Shown here in pieces: positions 21,529-33,400 of a stretch of DNA of 64,000 nt (its first letter is position 1; each line of letters begins with the position of its first letter). This DNA is from Pseudopithomyces maydicus (taxonomy: Eukaryota > Ascomycota > Dothideomycetes > Pleosporales > Didymosphaeriaceae). Position numbers and translations under genes: made by a program. The stretch spans positions 620,001 to 684,000 of the forward strand of contig JANTUC010000014.1 of the NCBI GenBank assembly GCA_026873275.1, written 5' to 3'. Under the pieces are notes generated by a model. That model was given only the letters and a program-made list of their open reading frames with translations. It did not search any database and was not told the DNA's origin.

Positions 21529-24500
21529 CTACAGAATACTCGTCCTCTTGGACAACTTGTGATAATCCTTCTGCGTCCTCGTCGTCGCATCCTCCAACTC
21601 GACCTCCCTTGCCGCCACACTCGCCTGCCTCAACGGCACATGTCTCGCCGTACTCGCATTGGCACCTACGCCATTACCCGCCTTCCTCTTCCTACCCACC
21701 TTCTGCATCTTGCCCACGAATCCCGCAACCGTCGCCATCACCCCCTGCTTCGGCTTCATATCCACGGGTGCAGGCTGTGCCGGCGGTCCATGCACGTGAG
21801 GGTGCCCATGCATCTCCTCCATATGCTGCGCGTGCATGGCGGCCTTCTCCCCAGGCTCCATATACAAGTGATCGCCTTCTGTATTCACAAACCAGTTGAC
21901 GACGTACTGCTTCCCGCCCGGGCCACCACCACAGCTCCCCGCGAAGAGGTGGGACGGCGGAGAATTGACGGCGAGAGCGAAGAGATTGGGCGGCTCGCTG
22001 AAGTCGGTGACGAGGCCTTTATGGAAGAGAAAGTAGGCGAGGACGAGGATGTTCATGAGGAAGACGAGGAAGAGGATGACGAGCCAGGCTTTGGAGGCGG
22101 AGTCGACGCCGCCCGAGGCGTATTGTTGTGCTTTGATTGAGCCGTTGAAGTATTGGCGGGTGTAGTCGTCTAGACGAGGTTCTCTGGTGGTGTAATTCTG
22201 TGGGGTATTAATGGTGGGAAAGGATGGGAGATGGGCGGGTGAGAGGACGTACCCAGAACATGACGTAGGGAGAATCGACGGCGCTCATGAGGAGCGTGCC
22301 TGTGAGGAATTTAGCTGGTATCCGCTGATCGTGTGTGGTGTCTACTTACATCCAGACATGACGGCTAGGGCTTCTGCCGGGCTAGGAAGCGAAGGACTGA
22401 GGTCATATTCATCTTTTTCGTTTTTCTTGAGCATTAATTGTGTGAGGAGGCGGGCGTTACTGGATGCGGCATCATCAATGCCTGCGTTGAGGGACATGGA
22501 GTTGGACCAATCGAAGCCGATGTCTCGCCAGTCTTTTACCTTGACGAGGTCGGGTTCGCTGGCGTTACTCTTGTGATAGGCCATGTCTGGAAGCTTGTCT
22601 TCGCAGAGGGCCTCCATGCTGCCTCCGGATCCGGTGGCGTTGTACTCCGTGGTGCACTTTGGGGTCAATGTTACATGGATTTTGCACACCATATAGGTGC
22701 CGTTCAGGGCTGTTCCGTCGTCCATATTGCCGCCTGCGCCCATCAGGTAGATAGCATCTCGACCCCAAGCTAGACTGGTGTGATTCATGACAGTGTTGAA
22801 GGCTGCTGGAAATCTAGGAAACACGGGCGGATAGTCCACCATTCCCACGTCATCCTCTTTCGTCCAACCAAAGAGGTCGTCCACAACTGTGGTGTTCTTG
22901 GTTGTAGCATTTGCCCGGAGGTCGGCCCAGTTCAACCCAGTGACCGTCTCGTTGTTCGGCCATGCATCGTACACTATTGGCTCAAGCTCTTCCCGATTGA
23001 GATTCGCACACAATACGTTCATGACGGGGCTGGGAACGCTGGCTCTTAAGCTGTACGTGCCTTCGGAGTTCAGTTCTTCTGGTTGCATGATGTCGTTTTC
23101 GCCATAACGAGCTGCTGAGAATACGCCCGCATGGGGCATTGCCATAGATACTCGGTTGATAGCCCGGCCATACTTCTTAGACTCTTTCACAGTATCTATG
23201 ACGTCGATCCACTGTCCTGTGACTGTGGTGTTGTCGTGAAACAGTCCATACCCGGGGGACGGCGATGCTGATCCGATGTCCCATTGCCAAAGCGATTCCA
23301 TTCTTTCCAGGTAGTGAGATAGCGCTGGTAATTATGATAGCCTTTTCCAGCGTGCTCGAGCTGCAAACAAGTACTGCCAGCATTGTCTCTGTCCATTGAT
23401 GTCGTTATCGGAGTGGAACAGATCGACTTGACGTAGTTGATGTTTGCGAAACCAGTCTTTAAGCGGCCAGCGTAAACCATGTCAGTGTATTTGCCTCCGT
23501 CCCTGAGTATTGGTTGCACTGCTTAGGTTAGCTTGGAATCAGACTGATGCTTCAATCAACTTACCGAGCGCTGTGGCTGCCGAAGAATACAAAGTTGCCA
23601 AAATAGCGCTGAGGAGACTAAGCATGCCTAGAATCGACAGACCTGCATATTTCGCAGTCTCCCAATGGGTAATGAGTGTACCGGGCTGTACCACCCAGCG
23701 CCACATGCTCAGTTCAGACAAGGTGACACCTCGACCATGGTCTTTCATGAAAGCTCTCCTGCTGAGAACTTGACCGAGGAAGGCGACAAATGAAGTGACA
23801 AAGGAAAGTTCGATCAACTTGGCTATGACCGTAGTAAGTAACATAGCGTCAGCAGGCGTGAAAGAGCCTGTGCTCGAAATGGATCGGCCATATCGAGGAG
23901 CTCTTAATGCAAGGCCCAGGAAAATTCCAGAAAAGACGGTAGAGAAGAGACAGATGACCACGATGGACACGGAGACCCACGTAAATCGTGAATGATAGAA
24001 TGGCCTCTCTGTCGCACATTCATGCACGGGTTGGAAGTTATCTGCAATGATTTAGCAAGACAACGGCGGTTCACTGCGTGCGACTCACTTTGATATGCCG
24101 ATTTGATGGAATGGGCGCTGCTCCTGCTGGCGTTTTGCAAGAATTGCTGGTAGTCGTTGTTCAGACTAGTGTTGCTTGCGCGTGCCTGCTTCGGTCCATC
24201 CTTTCTGTAGGTATCGTACTCTCCGCTATCGACCTGGGGACTAAATCTGTCGCGTCTCAGGTCCGGGGTACTCTCGGCTGATCGATGTGGGAAGGTGCCG
24301 AGTAGATCGCCTGTGTTGGGGGCTGATAAATCGGGGCTCTTGATCGACGTACTCCGAATGCTGGACGGGATAGGCCTCCTAGGAATCGTCTGGACTGATA
24401 CCCTGCGACTGGGAGCGGGTGGTTTGGGGGAAGTGTTCTCGATGCCTAGACCACGTGCGGACTGATGACTAAAGCTGTCTGTGATGTCTCCCTCCTCTTC

Positions 24501-24728
24501 CTCGACGACGGTAGGAGGTGGGCTGCGCTCAATTGCTGTCGCATCGCTGCCCAGGCGCGTATATCCTGGTCGGCGCGGGCTCAATGGTGGTGAGACTGTG
24601 ACTGGAGTAAACCCGAGGGAGCTGGAAGAAGTATTGAAGCCGAGCGAGGGAAGCGCAGGCGTGTTTTTGGCAGTTCCGGAAGGAGCGTCCGCGGCGTCGT
24701 CATTCATCAGCGGTCGGCGGTCGGCCAT
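21529..24728 (-). CDS. Large multi-pass membrane glycoprotein, function unknown (one frame break)
   Basis: Exons 24728-24089, 24041-23565, 23518-22350, 22299-22253 and 22197-21529 give 1000 residues if one base is restored at the T3 run 23304-23306. The first ~215 residues are disordered, rich in Ser and Pro. Three hydrophobic helices follow at ~232-256, ~278-300 and ~335-360. A large (~430-residue) loop then contains many N-X-S/T sequons (for example NTT, NET, NHT, NGT, NAS) and several cysteines, so it is probably extracellular or lumenal. A fourth helix lies at ~815-836 and a His/Lys-rich cytosolic tail follows. I do not recognise a named domain. The pattern suggests a fungal surface or vacuolar membrane protein. 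Splice junctions all have GT..AG ends. Confidence 0.7.
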
Positions 24729-26257
24729 TTTGCGTAGGGCTACCACAGACGGACTTCGGTTTCTGAGGTTTCAGCCCTGCAGTCGTCTTGACGGCTTATT
24801 TGGGATTTGCGGGGTTACTGCTGCCCGTATCCGTACGCGTGGGCGCTGTGGGCGCTGGCCTGCACGAACGAGTGAGGTGAATGGAAGCCGATCCACGCGC
24901 AACTGAAATGGGCTCAGGGAGAAGTGAAAAGTGAGTGACTGAGGGTCGCGAGGCAGGATGCAAATGTTGGCCTTAGCTTGCAAGATGATAGATGCGCCTG
25001 GGCGTTTGCTGTGCCGCTCGCCCTCAGCTCTAAGCCGTGCATCTCGTCGCACCCGTTTGCGGGCGGCTTTACGGCCCCCAACGCCCCACCTGCCACGCGG
25101 GACCAGATGAGAGACGAATTCAAGGCAGCCTTTCCACGCGCCAGATTGTGTGGCGCATAGTCTGCCTGACTGTCCATCGACGGTGCTTTCGGCGGCCATG
25201 GCAATCCAATCGGCGGTACGGTGTGCAGGCGCGCAGCAACTCCAAGCCTACGCGCGCGGACCTGCAGGGAGTCTATTGGAAGGCTGCAATTTCTAGGCGA
25301 GTAAGCCGCAGAGCAAGATCCCAACATTGCCAAGCAAGTGGCCTTTTTTTTATCATCTGACGGTGGAAATCTATCGATATAGCACGTTGTGGCCGGGCGA
25401 GATTGGCTTGTGCAATGGTTGGGGCAAACGATGAAGGCCTTGTACTATTCATACGACGTTCGTGAAATGGACTGGAGACCCACTTTCTATTGTGAAAAAA
25501 TTCCTGGCAGGGAAGGATTACACGAATCAAGCATATGTCCCGGCGGCATGGTTAATGAGCCCAACGGCCGGGGAGCGAAGATCGAAAAGGAGGCGGCGTT
25601 GTTTCAAGCGTTCTCCAGATTTCTGCTTTTTGATGTTGAACAACATATCGACTAGACTAGTCGATGTGTTTGACGCTTAATTGTCTCAGCACATGCATTG
25701 AACGACAGATGGCAACGGCCGTAGCAGAAACACAGCGACAGCCAGGTTGTCGTGCAGATGGCAGCACATACTACCTCCTGTGCCTCGGGCTCATGTTGCC
25801 GTCTTACAAGCTGAGAGGCAATCATGACGAACCTTGTACGTCGTTCCCGTTTTGCTCAGTCCCATTACTTACACATTACTTACACGAGCAGGGCGATGTT
25901 CTTACTGAGATGCGTGTGCTTAAGTGTGGCTCCGTCTTACCCCGCCTGCCTTGGCCCCCTAAAAGATAGCCTTCTTCCCGCAACACGTGCCAGCACACGG
26001 CGTTTGAGACATTGTCGATATTGTCTTCGGCTGGAGCCATTCAGGCGGGTTGCCTACACACCATGAGACCGTAATGGGGCTAGTGGCTTGTGCGGGCATT
26101 CGTTGCTTTCTGATAGCGCATGCGCAAGCTCACTCGAGCAAGAAGAGGTGTGAGGGCGGAAGGACGTCGCCTCCTTCTTCTCCAATCTTTACAGCCTTCT
26201 GGTCCCTCAAGTCAACACCAGGGAACATCTAGACCATCTAATTCGACCCTTCGTGCC
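24729..26257. promoter_or_regulatory. Divergent intergenic region
   Basis: 1.5 kb between the divergently transcribed membrane glycoprotein gene (-) and the BLOC1S1-like gene (+). It presumably carries both promoters. I see no supported gene or RNA. Short open frames on both strands lack splice or start context. Confidence 0.4.
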
Positions 26258-26620
26258 ATGTCTACAGACCCGGAATCAGCACGCAGGACGGCCGAGGCCC
26301 GCGCCGCCGTGGCAGCGTCGCTTGCCTCGGTCGGGGGTTCGGTCGACAACGAGATGCGCACTCGAGCGGCAGACTTGCACAAGAACTCGGAGGCCATAGT
26401 AAAGCAGGAGAAGGAACTGGCCAAGCAGACGGCGGCATTGGCCAAAGAAAGCGCACAGTGGCAGAAGCTGGCCGATAGCAGCACGAAGAAGCTCAACGAG
26501 ATCGGTGACATCCAGAACTGGGCCGAGATGCTCGAGCGAGACCTGCTGGTTCTGGAGGAGACGCTGCGGCTGGTGGATGGCAAAGATGCGCCAGAGTCTG
26601 CCAGCGGGACGGCGGGCTAG
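26258..26620 (+). CDS. BLOC1S1: BLOC-1 subunit 1 (GCN5L1)-like protein
   Basis: A single exon encodes 120 residues. After an Ala-rich start, residues ~45-110 are a coiled coil with the GCN5L1 family pattern: conserved spacing of NSEAIVKQEKEL, then KLNEIGDIQNWAEMLERDL, matching the EIGDVENWA-x-x-IE-x-D signature. BLOC1S1 is a small subunit of the BLOC-1 complex that works on endosome/vacuole traffic. The start at 26258 (gccATGtct) is chosen over an upstream in-frame ATG at 26120, because the intervening residues are Arg/Ser-rich leader-like sequence with no family match. The yeast equivalent would be Bls1. Confidence 0.75.
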   Translation: MSTDPESARRTAEARAAVAASLASVGGSVDNEMRTRAADLHKNSEAIVKQEKELAKQTAALAKESAQWQKLADSSTKKLNEIGDIQNWAEMLERDLLVLEETLRLVDGKDAPESASGTAG

Positions 26621-27474
26621 GGAGATGGCAAGCTTCTCCCCTCCGTCGAACGGGGCGAAGTGCGAGGCCGGACGTAGGTGCCATGTAGTAAAGGGAACTT
26701 ATACGCTTGAGCTTTCATGATTTGCTGTTCTGTCTGAAGTGAGGAGTGAGTGATGGAGAGCATGTGGAGCCGTGACGTTATCGAGCAACCAACCCACAGA
26801 AGCAGACGATTCTAGCTGCGGCGGCGTGCAGGGTATTTGCAGAGATAGATTTTGCCGTCCGATTGATCCAGCCGCCGCTCTCCCGTCCCCGTCACCAGCC
26901 ACGCAGCCAGAAAGCTGCTCTTGCAGGCCCTCGCCCTCTCGGTGATTACCTAAGTGACGCTCTAGTGCCTCGCGCTTCCCTTCCGAACAAACGCCGCGTT
27001 ACGTCGCGACCGAACATTTGAGCTCTCTCGCTGTCAACAACCACGGCCGCCACGGCACCCCCCAGGCATTCCCCTCGTCGACCAGCGCCTTCGCCCGGCC
27101 CGCCCCGCCCCGGACCCATTCACACAACTGCAAGACCCGCCTGCACCGTGGTATCTTGCAAAGTTGCACGAAGCGCTACACAGCTCGACAACGGAAGCTT
27201 CAGCGCCTCCGCGCCTGCCCTGGGCCCCCGCCTTCACCCGCCTGCACCTGCCTCTCGAGCTGTTTGCTTCCCTCTCCGCTTGCCCGGCCCATCCCCCCAA
27301 ACCGCCCGTCCATTGCTGGCAGCCACCACCAACCTGCACTGCATCCTGCACCTCGACCCCGCTGGCCAATCAGCCTCCTCTGCGTCGTGTGTCTGCACAC
27401 AGTAGAGCTCGAGCACCTTTGTCTGGACAGCCCGTACATGTGGGAGGCTCGGCTTCCGAGCGCCCGGAGGAGCC
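26621..27474. promoter_or_regulatory. Upstream region and leader of TOM1
   Basis: This 850-base stretch is increasingly C-rich and pyrimidine-rich toward 27475. Open frames on both strands reflect base composition (Pro/Arg/Ala-rich) and I reject them as genes. It likely holds the TOM1 promoter and 5' leader. Confidence 0.45.
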
Positions 27475-30400
27475 ATGAAGATCAAGAAGCAGGCTACATC
27501 GCGGCATGAGTCCACTCTGGTACGCCCTCATCGTTTTCTGTCTTTCCAAGCCCATGCTGACCCCGCCAGTCTCCCATGATCGCAGAGTTCGTCAAGGCGA
27601 CCGAGTCGATACCGCTCTACCAGATACCCGCCCACCTTGCCTCATTCCCCAAGCTGTGGCCCTTCCCGCGCGGTGACACATATCACTGGATCCCCGTGCT
27701 GAACCGCTTCGACCGCATACTCGAGCTCTTCATCAAAATATACGCCTTGGAAAATGGCCCGCAAACCCAACCCTTCCAGCGCCAGCTGTTGCTCCAAGGC
27801 GACGCCGAGGAAGATGCGACTCCGCAGCCGGCAACGGCCGACATCTTGGACAAGCTGCACATTGCCCCAGATGGCGACCGCGTGCTCATCGAGCAGATCC
27901 TTGGCTTCACACGCCTACTACTCGAGAATTGCGGCAACCGGAGCCTCTACTCAAGCAGTGGACACTTGGATAAGCTGTTGAACTCCACCTCGGTCTCTTT
28001 GGTGAAAGCGACACTGCGTCTGAGTCTCCGTCTTTCTCAACGCTACTACTCAGCTCGCCTGCGGCTCGCCCCGGCGACATTGCATCCCACGCTTCTGGCA
28101 AGCCACTACAACATCAACCTTGAGAAGATCCAAAAGCTGGCTGCACCTCTGCCCAAGGGTCCATCGGCTGCCCCGCCACCTTTCGCAACTCCGGTAGGAA
28201 AGGGCAAGGACAAAACCTCCGGCGATCGACGCAATGAGAACGACCGAGTGAGTTCTGCCGACATGGTTGGTCTGTTCACATTGCCAGAAGCCTCGATTCG
28301 ACAAGAATTTGGTGGCGTGGCAATAACCTACTACGAGCCACCCCCAGCCTCGGAGGAGAATCAAGCGTCTTCCACCGAGGCACCTGTGCCGACCACCCCC
28401 ACACCAGTGCGCCGGACATCCTCCATGAACCCGCAACAAACTCCCCGCCAATCGCGGGACCCTGCGTCAGTAGATTCACCCACCACACCCGCATTCACGC
28501 CTGGCGATCTCGGTCCCAGCCGACCGACCGGGGCTAAATCGTTCGATAAAACTTCTGATAGTGTGTTGAGCGCCGACATTCACGACCTTATCAAACAGGG
28601 GCTTGAAGTGTTGCCCGAAAACGTGCATTACGAATTCCTCCACAAAGTTCGGTCAGCAAAGACGCTTGTGAAAGGCAAGAGCGGCCGTGAGGATGGCGTC
28701 TCAATCCGCATGCTTGCCATTGCTAATTTAGCTTACGTTTATGGCGAGAAGGACTTCCATGCGAAGCTCGGCCAACAAGACAACGACGAACCTCGTCGCT
28801 TGCAGTGGGCATATCAACTTTCCGAGCTTGTACATCCTCCCAGCAGCGGTGACGGTGCTGTATCGATCGAGTTGCAGACGTATGCTCTAAACGCACTGGA
28901 GGCTCTAGCTAAGCACAAGTCGAAGGCTGCAGATATCTGCACAGCGCTCAGCGTCAACGTCAACCACGGAGTCTTGTTTTACGTTGTTCGTAAGCTGGTC
29001 GCCGATCTGGCGGTCGAAGACACTGCTGAGGTCGACAACCAACAAGACGATTGGAGAGAGGCATTGTTTTCGCTGCTTAACACGCTACCGACTTCGCAAG
29101 CACGGACTGGGGATGGCATGGTATCAGCAGGTCTTATAGAAATATTGGCAGATGTTCTCAAGCTTCGAACAGCTAAAGCAGAACGCAACCACCCGAAGAT
29201 ACTTAATTTTCTCGATACTTTCGTTCATAATCTCCGAGAGGCGTTCCAAGCCTTGGTTGATGCCAAAGGTCTGGATATCATTGCGGACCTTGTGTTTTAC
29301 GAGATTACGACAGCGCAGAAGCTGGCTGTGGAAGGTAAAGGAATACCGGATGAGTACAAGACACAGCTCACCGACTATCGAATTCCTTTCCATCATCAGC
29401 AGACTCTTCGCTGGGTCTTCAAATTCATGAATCACATGTTGTCTCACACGGGTGGAGGCAATTTCGATCGTCAAATGCGGAATCTCATCGATTCCGGTCC
29501 TCTTCAACAGGGACTCAAGATGGTGTTGTCCAATGCCGATATTTTCGGATCGACTGTATGGAGCATGGCTGTGAATATCCTGACTACCTTCATCCATAAT
29601 GAGCCAACAAGCTTTGCCGTTATCAACGACGCGGGCCTCAGCACTGCACTGCTGGAGACTGTGTCCGGAGAGAAGGTTCCTGAGGTTGCAATGGACTCAG
29701 CTGAACAAGAGGCGACTTCGTCGGGTGATACAGAATCGCGTGAGCAGGAACCAACTCCTCCACGACCTGCTCGCGTTTACCCACCGCGCGATTCCGGTAT
29801 TTCCCTCGCTTCTGGTATTCTACCTGTTGCTGAGGCTATTTCGACCATTCCGCCTGCGTTCGGCGCGATCTGTCTTGCAGAAGCTGGCATGAAGCAATTC
29901 CAAAGCTCCGCAGCTCTGAAGCACTTTTTCGAAATTTTCGAGAGCCCAGCTCACGTCAAAGCTCTAGGAACAGATCCTGAAATTCCTACAATAATCGGCA
30001 ATTCTTTTGATGAGCTGGTCCGCCATCACCCGCCGTTGAAGAACACAGTGTTGGCGTCTTTGAGCGAGATGGTGGCTAGAGTTGTTCGTATTTGCTTTGA
30101 CAAGGCAGAAAAGGAAGGCGCTGGCACAAAGTTGTATTACGAGGATCAGGATGGCAAGACTTATGTTTGTGGCGGGAGGGTCTCACTCTCTGGCCCAGAG
30201 GGCTTTGTCCACAAACAACTCTCGCAACAAGCTACTTCTGAGACTGATGTCGTCATGGCAGATGCACATGACACGTCTTCCAATCCAACGGAACCTGTTG
30301 CTCTTGACGATATCATCGAGACAGAGGACCGAACCACAGGACCTTCCACCAGCCAATACATTAGTGTTGTCTGCCGATTCTTAGGTGGATTCTTCACAAA

Positions 30401-33400
30401 TAACGCCATGTGCGCTGCCTATATTGAAGCAGATGGAGTTGAGACATTACTTGATCTCGCCACGCTGCCTTGCCTTGACGCTAGGCTTAACGAGACTCAG
30501 ACAAGCAGTGAAGAATTTGCCCGGGTGATCCAGGTTCTCGTTGAACAGAAACCACATATTGTAGTGCCGGCCTTACTGAAACGCACACAACATGCATTGG
30601 ACCGATTAGAACCCCTAATGTGCCACACCTACAATGAGGGCAACGGCTTCTTTTCGGTGTTCACGAGCGCAAACCCTAGCTCTGATACTGAGAAGCAAAC
30701 GATCCGCGACCAAGGAACCCACTACGTCAAGTCGCTCCTTGTGGTGCACACCCTCGTTTCAGCTCTGACAACCACGTTCCAAGGACAGATGTTCAGCACT
30801 CGTTCCTCGCATAACATCTCTGGCCAAGTCAATCTTTCCGATATGTATGCTCGGATAGTCTATAGTCTGGGCCGCCTTCAACGTAGCTGTGTTTGGGAAG
30901 AAATACTGCTGCAAAAGAACATGCCGACAGAATGGGAAAAGGAAACACGTGTCAAGAGCTCTGGATTTGGAACGGTTGAAGCTGACAACGTTTTTAATCT
31001 GGGAAACAGCGACCGTCCATCCGAACCTTCTGCCGGATCGAACTCTGAAGATGCCACTACCAACACGACCGCGGCTGAGCCGTCTGGTGAAGTTTCGACT
31101 CTAAGCCAGAATAGTGCACGGTTCAAGAACACTCAAATCTTACGGTACCTTCTGAGCAAGATACCGCCTGGCATCGGCCCATTCTTCCAGTCTTTGGGCA
31201 AATTGCTTCTTTTCCGTCGCAGCCTAGAGCCCTATCAGCGACAAGGCGCTATCATTGTCGGGGATCAATTGGCTCAGGCGGCCATCGACCAGCTAGAATT
31301 CGAAGCTCCCAAAACCTTTGCGTCCGCAGAAGATAAATATGCATACTGGATCGTCATATTGACATCGCTCTCGCAGCTGATCATTGACAACAACATGGAT
31401 CGTGTCAGCCCACAGGCTCTCACCCTGATTCTCGTATCGTTCCGGAATCTCGGTGGTTTCATCGTACTGGGAGATATACTTAACACTTTCTTCGAATCGG
31501 CTAAGGACATCATTCAAACACAAGGAGAGCAGCCATCTGAGGAGTATCAGCGATTGCTTAATCTCTCTCTTGGTGGAGTCAAGATCGTTCTTGCGTTCTA
31601 TGCTCAGATCGTTAATGCTAAAGTGATCAACGAGGCTACGCAGACTACGGCGATGCAATCGCGACCTGATCGTGATCGCGAGCGTGCAGACTTCTTTCTC
31701 GCTCCTCAATTCATCGTCGAGCTTCGTCACGCGGTCACAAAGCCAGTTCAGAAGATTTGGAACTCAGATCTCATCGACAAAGCCACTACTTCTATTGTAA
31801 AGACGTCCATCAATATCTTGAAGACTGTGCTCGATGGTGACGGCGAATCTGGAGCATACAAGAGCGTGGACAAAATCCCCAAGCGCAGCAAGCCCACCAT
31901 CAAACCTTGGAAGCCGCGAAATACTGACAGCATCCAACGCTTGAAAGAGTCTAGGCAATATCCGGAGAGCTTAGCAGAAGAAGCTCTATTCCGATGCTGT
32001 GACAATTTCAACACGGCTCGAGAATACTGTCAGAATCAGGTTAGCGACATACGCGCTTCGCGAAACCCGATACCTCAGTATGAAATCGACGCCCGTCGTT
32101 CTTCAAACGCCTCTCCAAGCCGAGCAGAACTCGTTGTACCAGAACATGCGGAGAACGCCAGCAACTCTGCGAGCGACGAATCGAACGATGCCGAAAGCTG
32201 GACTGCACAAGCGTCTCAATCAGTAGTCATGGAAGATGCGGATGCTCCGCGAGATGTTCCAGAGCAAGCAGCCGACGTCCCGTTGCCGGAACAGAAGCCC
32301 GCAGATTCCGTTGCAGCTTCGCTGGATAGCCTTGCTTATCAAAAGCGCATGGTAACCGGCAGTATCGCAGAGCCTGTTGCTATTGATGACCTGGACATAG
32401 AGCGTGCCACCGTTCGGGGCAACGTCGTTGATCGATCACTTGACATTCTCAATTCCCATAGTGATGTCACTTTCGAGCTGGCTGACCTGATTTCCGCTGC
32501 TGTTGCAAAGGCTAGCGAGCCTGCAAATCTGCGGACCGAAATTGGTTCTACACTCATCCAGTCTCTCATCTCCCTGCAGATGGAGGATGACTTCCGTGAG
32601 CAAGGCAAGAAGATTGCAGCTTCTGCCCATTTGCTAGCTCTTACAATTCAAGACAAGGACTTCTACGAGGCTATTGTAGATGAGCTGAAGGAAAACTTCA
32701 CTCTGTTCCTACAGTTTATTAAGGTCTTCCCCAATCAGGCACCAGAGGAATCTTCTCCGTGGATCGGTCAAGTTTTGGTCATCATGGAACGCTTGCTTGC
32801 AGAGGATCAACTTCCTCCTCAGATCACTTGGACCCCACCGACGACCGATGATAGCGCTGATGGTACAACCGTTGAAGCACCTCCGGAGCCCATCGTTGGC
32901 TTGGATGAGAAGAACCAATTGTTCGATGCTTTGATCGAAGTACTTCCGCATATTGGCAAAGATGAATCGTTGGCACTATCAGTTATGCGAGTCATGGTCA
33001 TGTTGACCCGTACACGCAAGATTGCCCAGCGACTGGCAGAGAAGCGCAATGTTCAGCGCCTCTTCCTCATGGTTAGACAACTTGCAGGTATCACCAATGA
33101 GGGTCTCCGAAGCGCCTTCATGATCGCGCTTCGCCACATTATCGAGGATGACACCATGATCAGGCAGATTATGCGTAGTGAGATACAACAAATGTTCGAT
33201 TCACGAGATCGGAGGCAAACTGATACTACGGGCTACACACGCCAGATGTATTACCTAGCAATTCGTGCACCTGAAATCTTCGTGGAGGTCACGAACGAGA
33301 AGCTTCAGCTTGCCCGTTTCGACCCCAACCAGCGCCCACAGACACTGGTACTCAAGAAGACCGAACCTGCCTCGGAAGGTGAAGACTCTAATGTGACTGG

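Noticed and set aside
21421..22140. 239-codon plus-strand open frame
   Set aside because: Antisense to the last exon of the membrane glycoprotein; His/Arg-rich composition only.
27018..27509. 163-codon open frame overlapping TOM1 exon 1
   Set aside because: It runs through the C-rich leader in another frame; TOM1 exon 1 is fixed by the conserved MKIKK start and its splice site.
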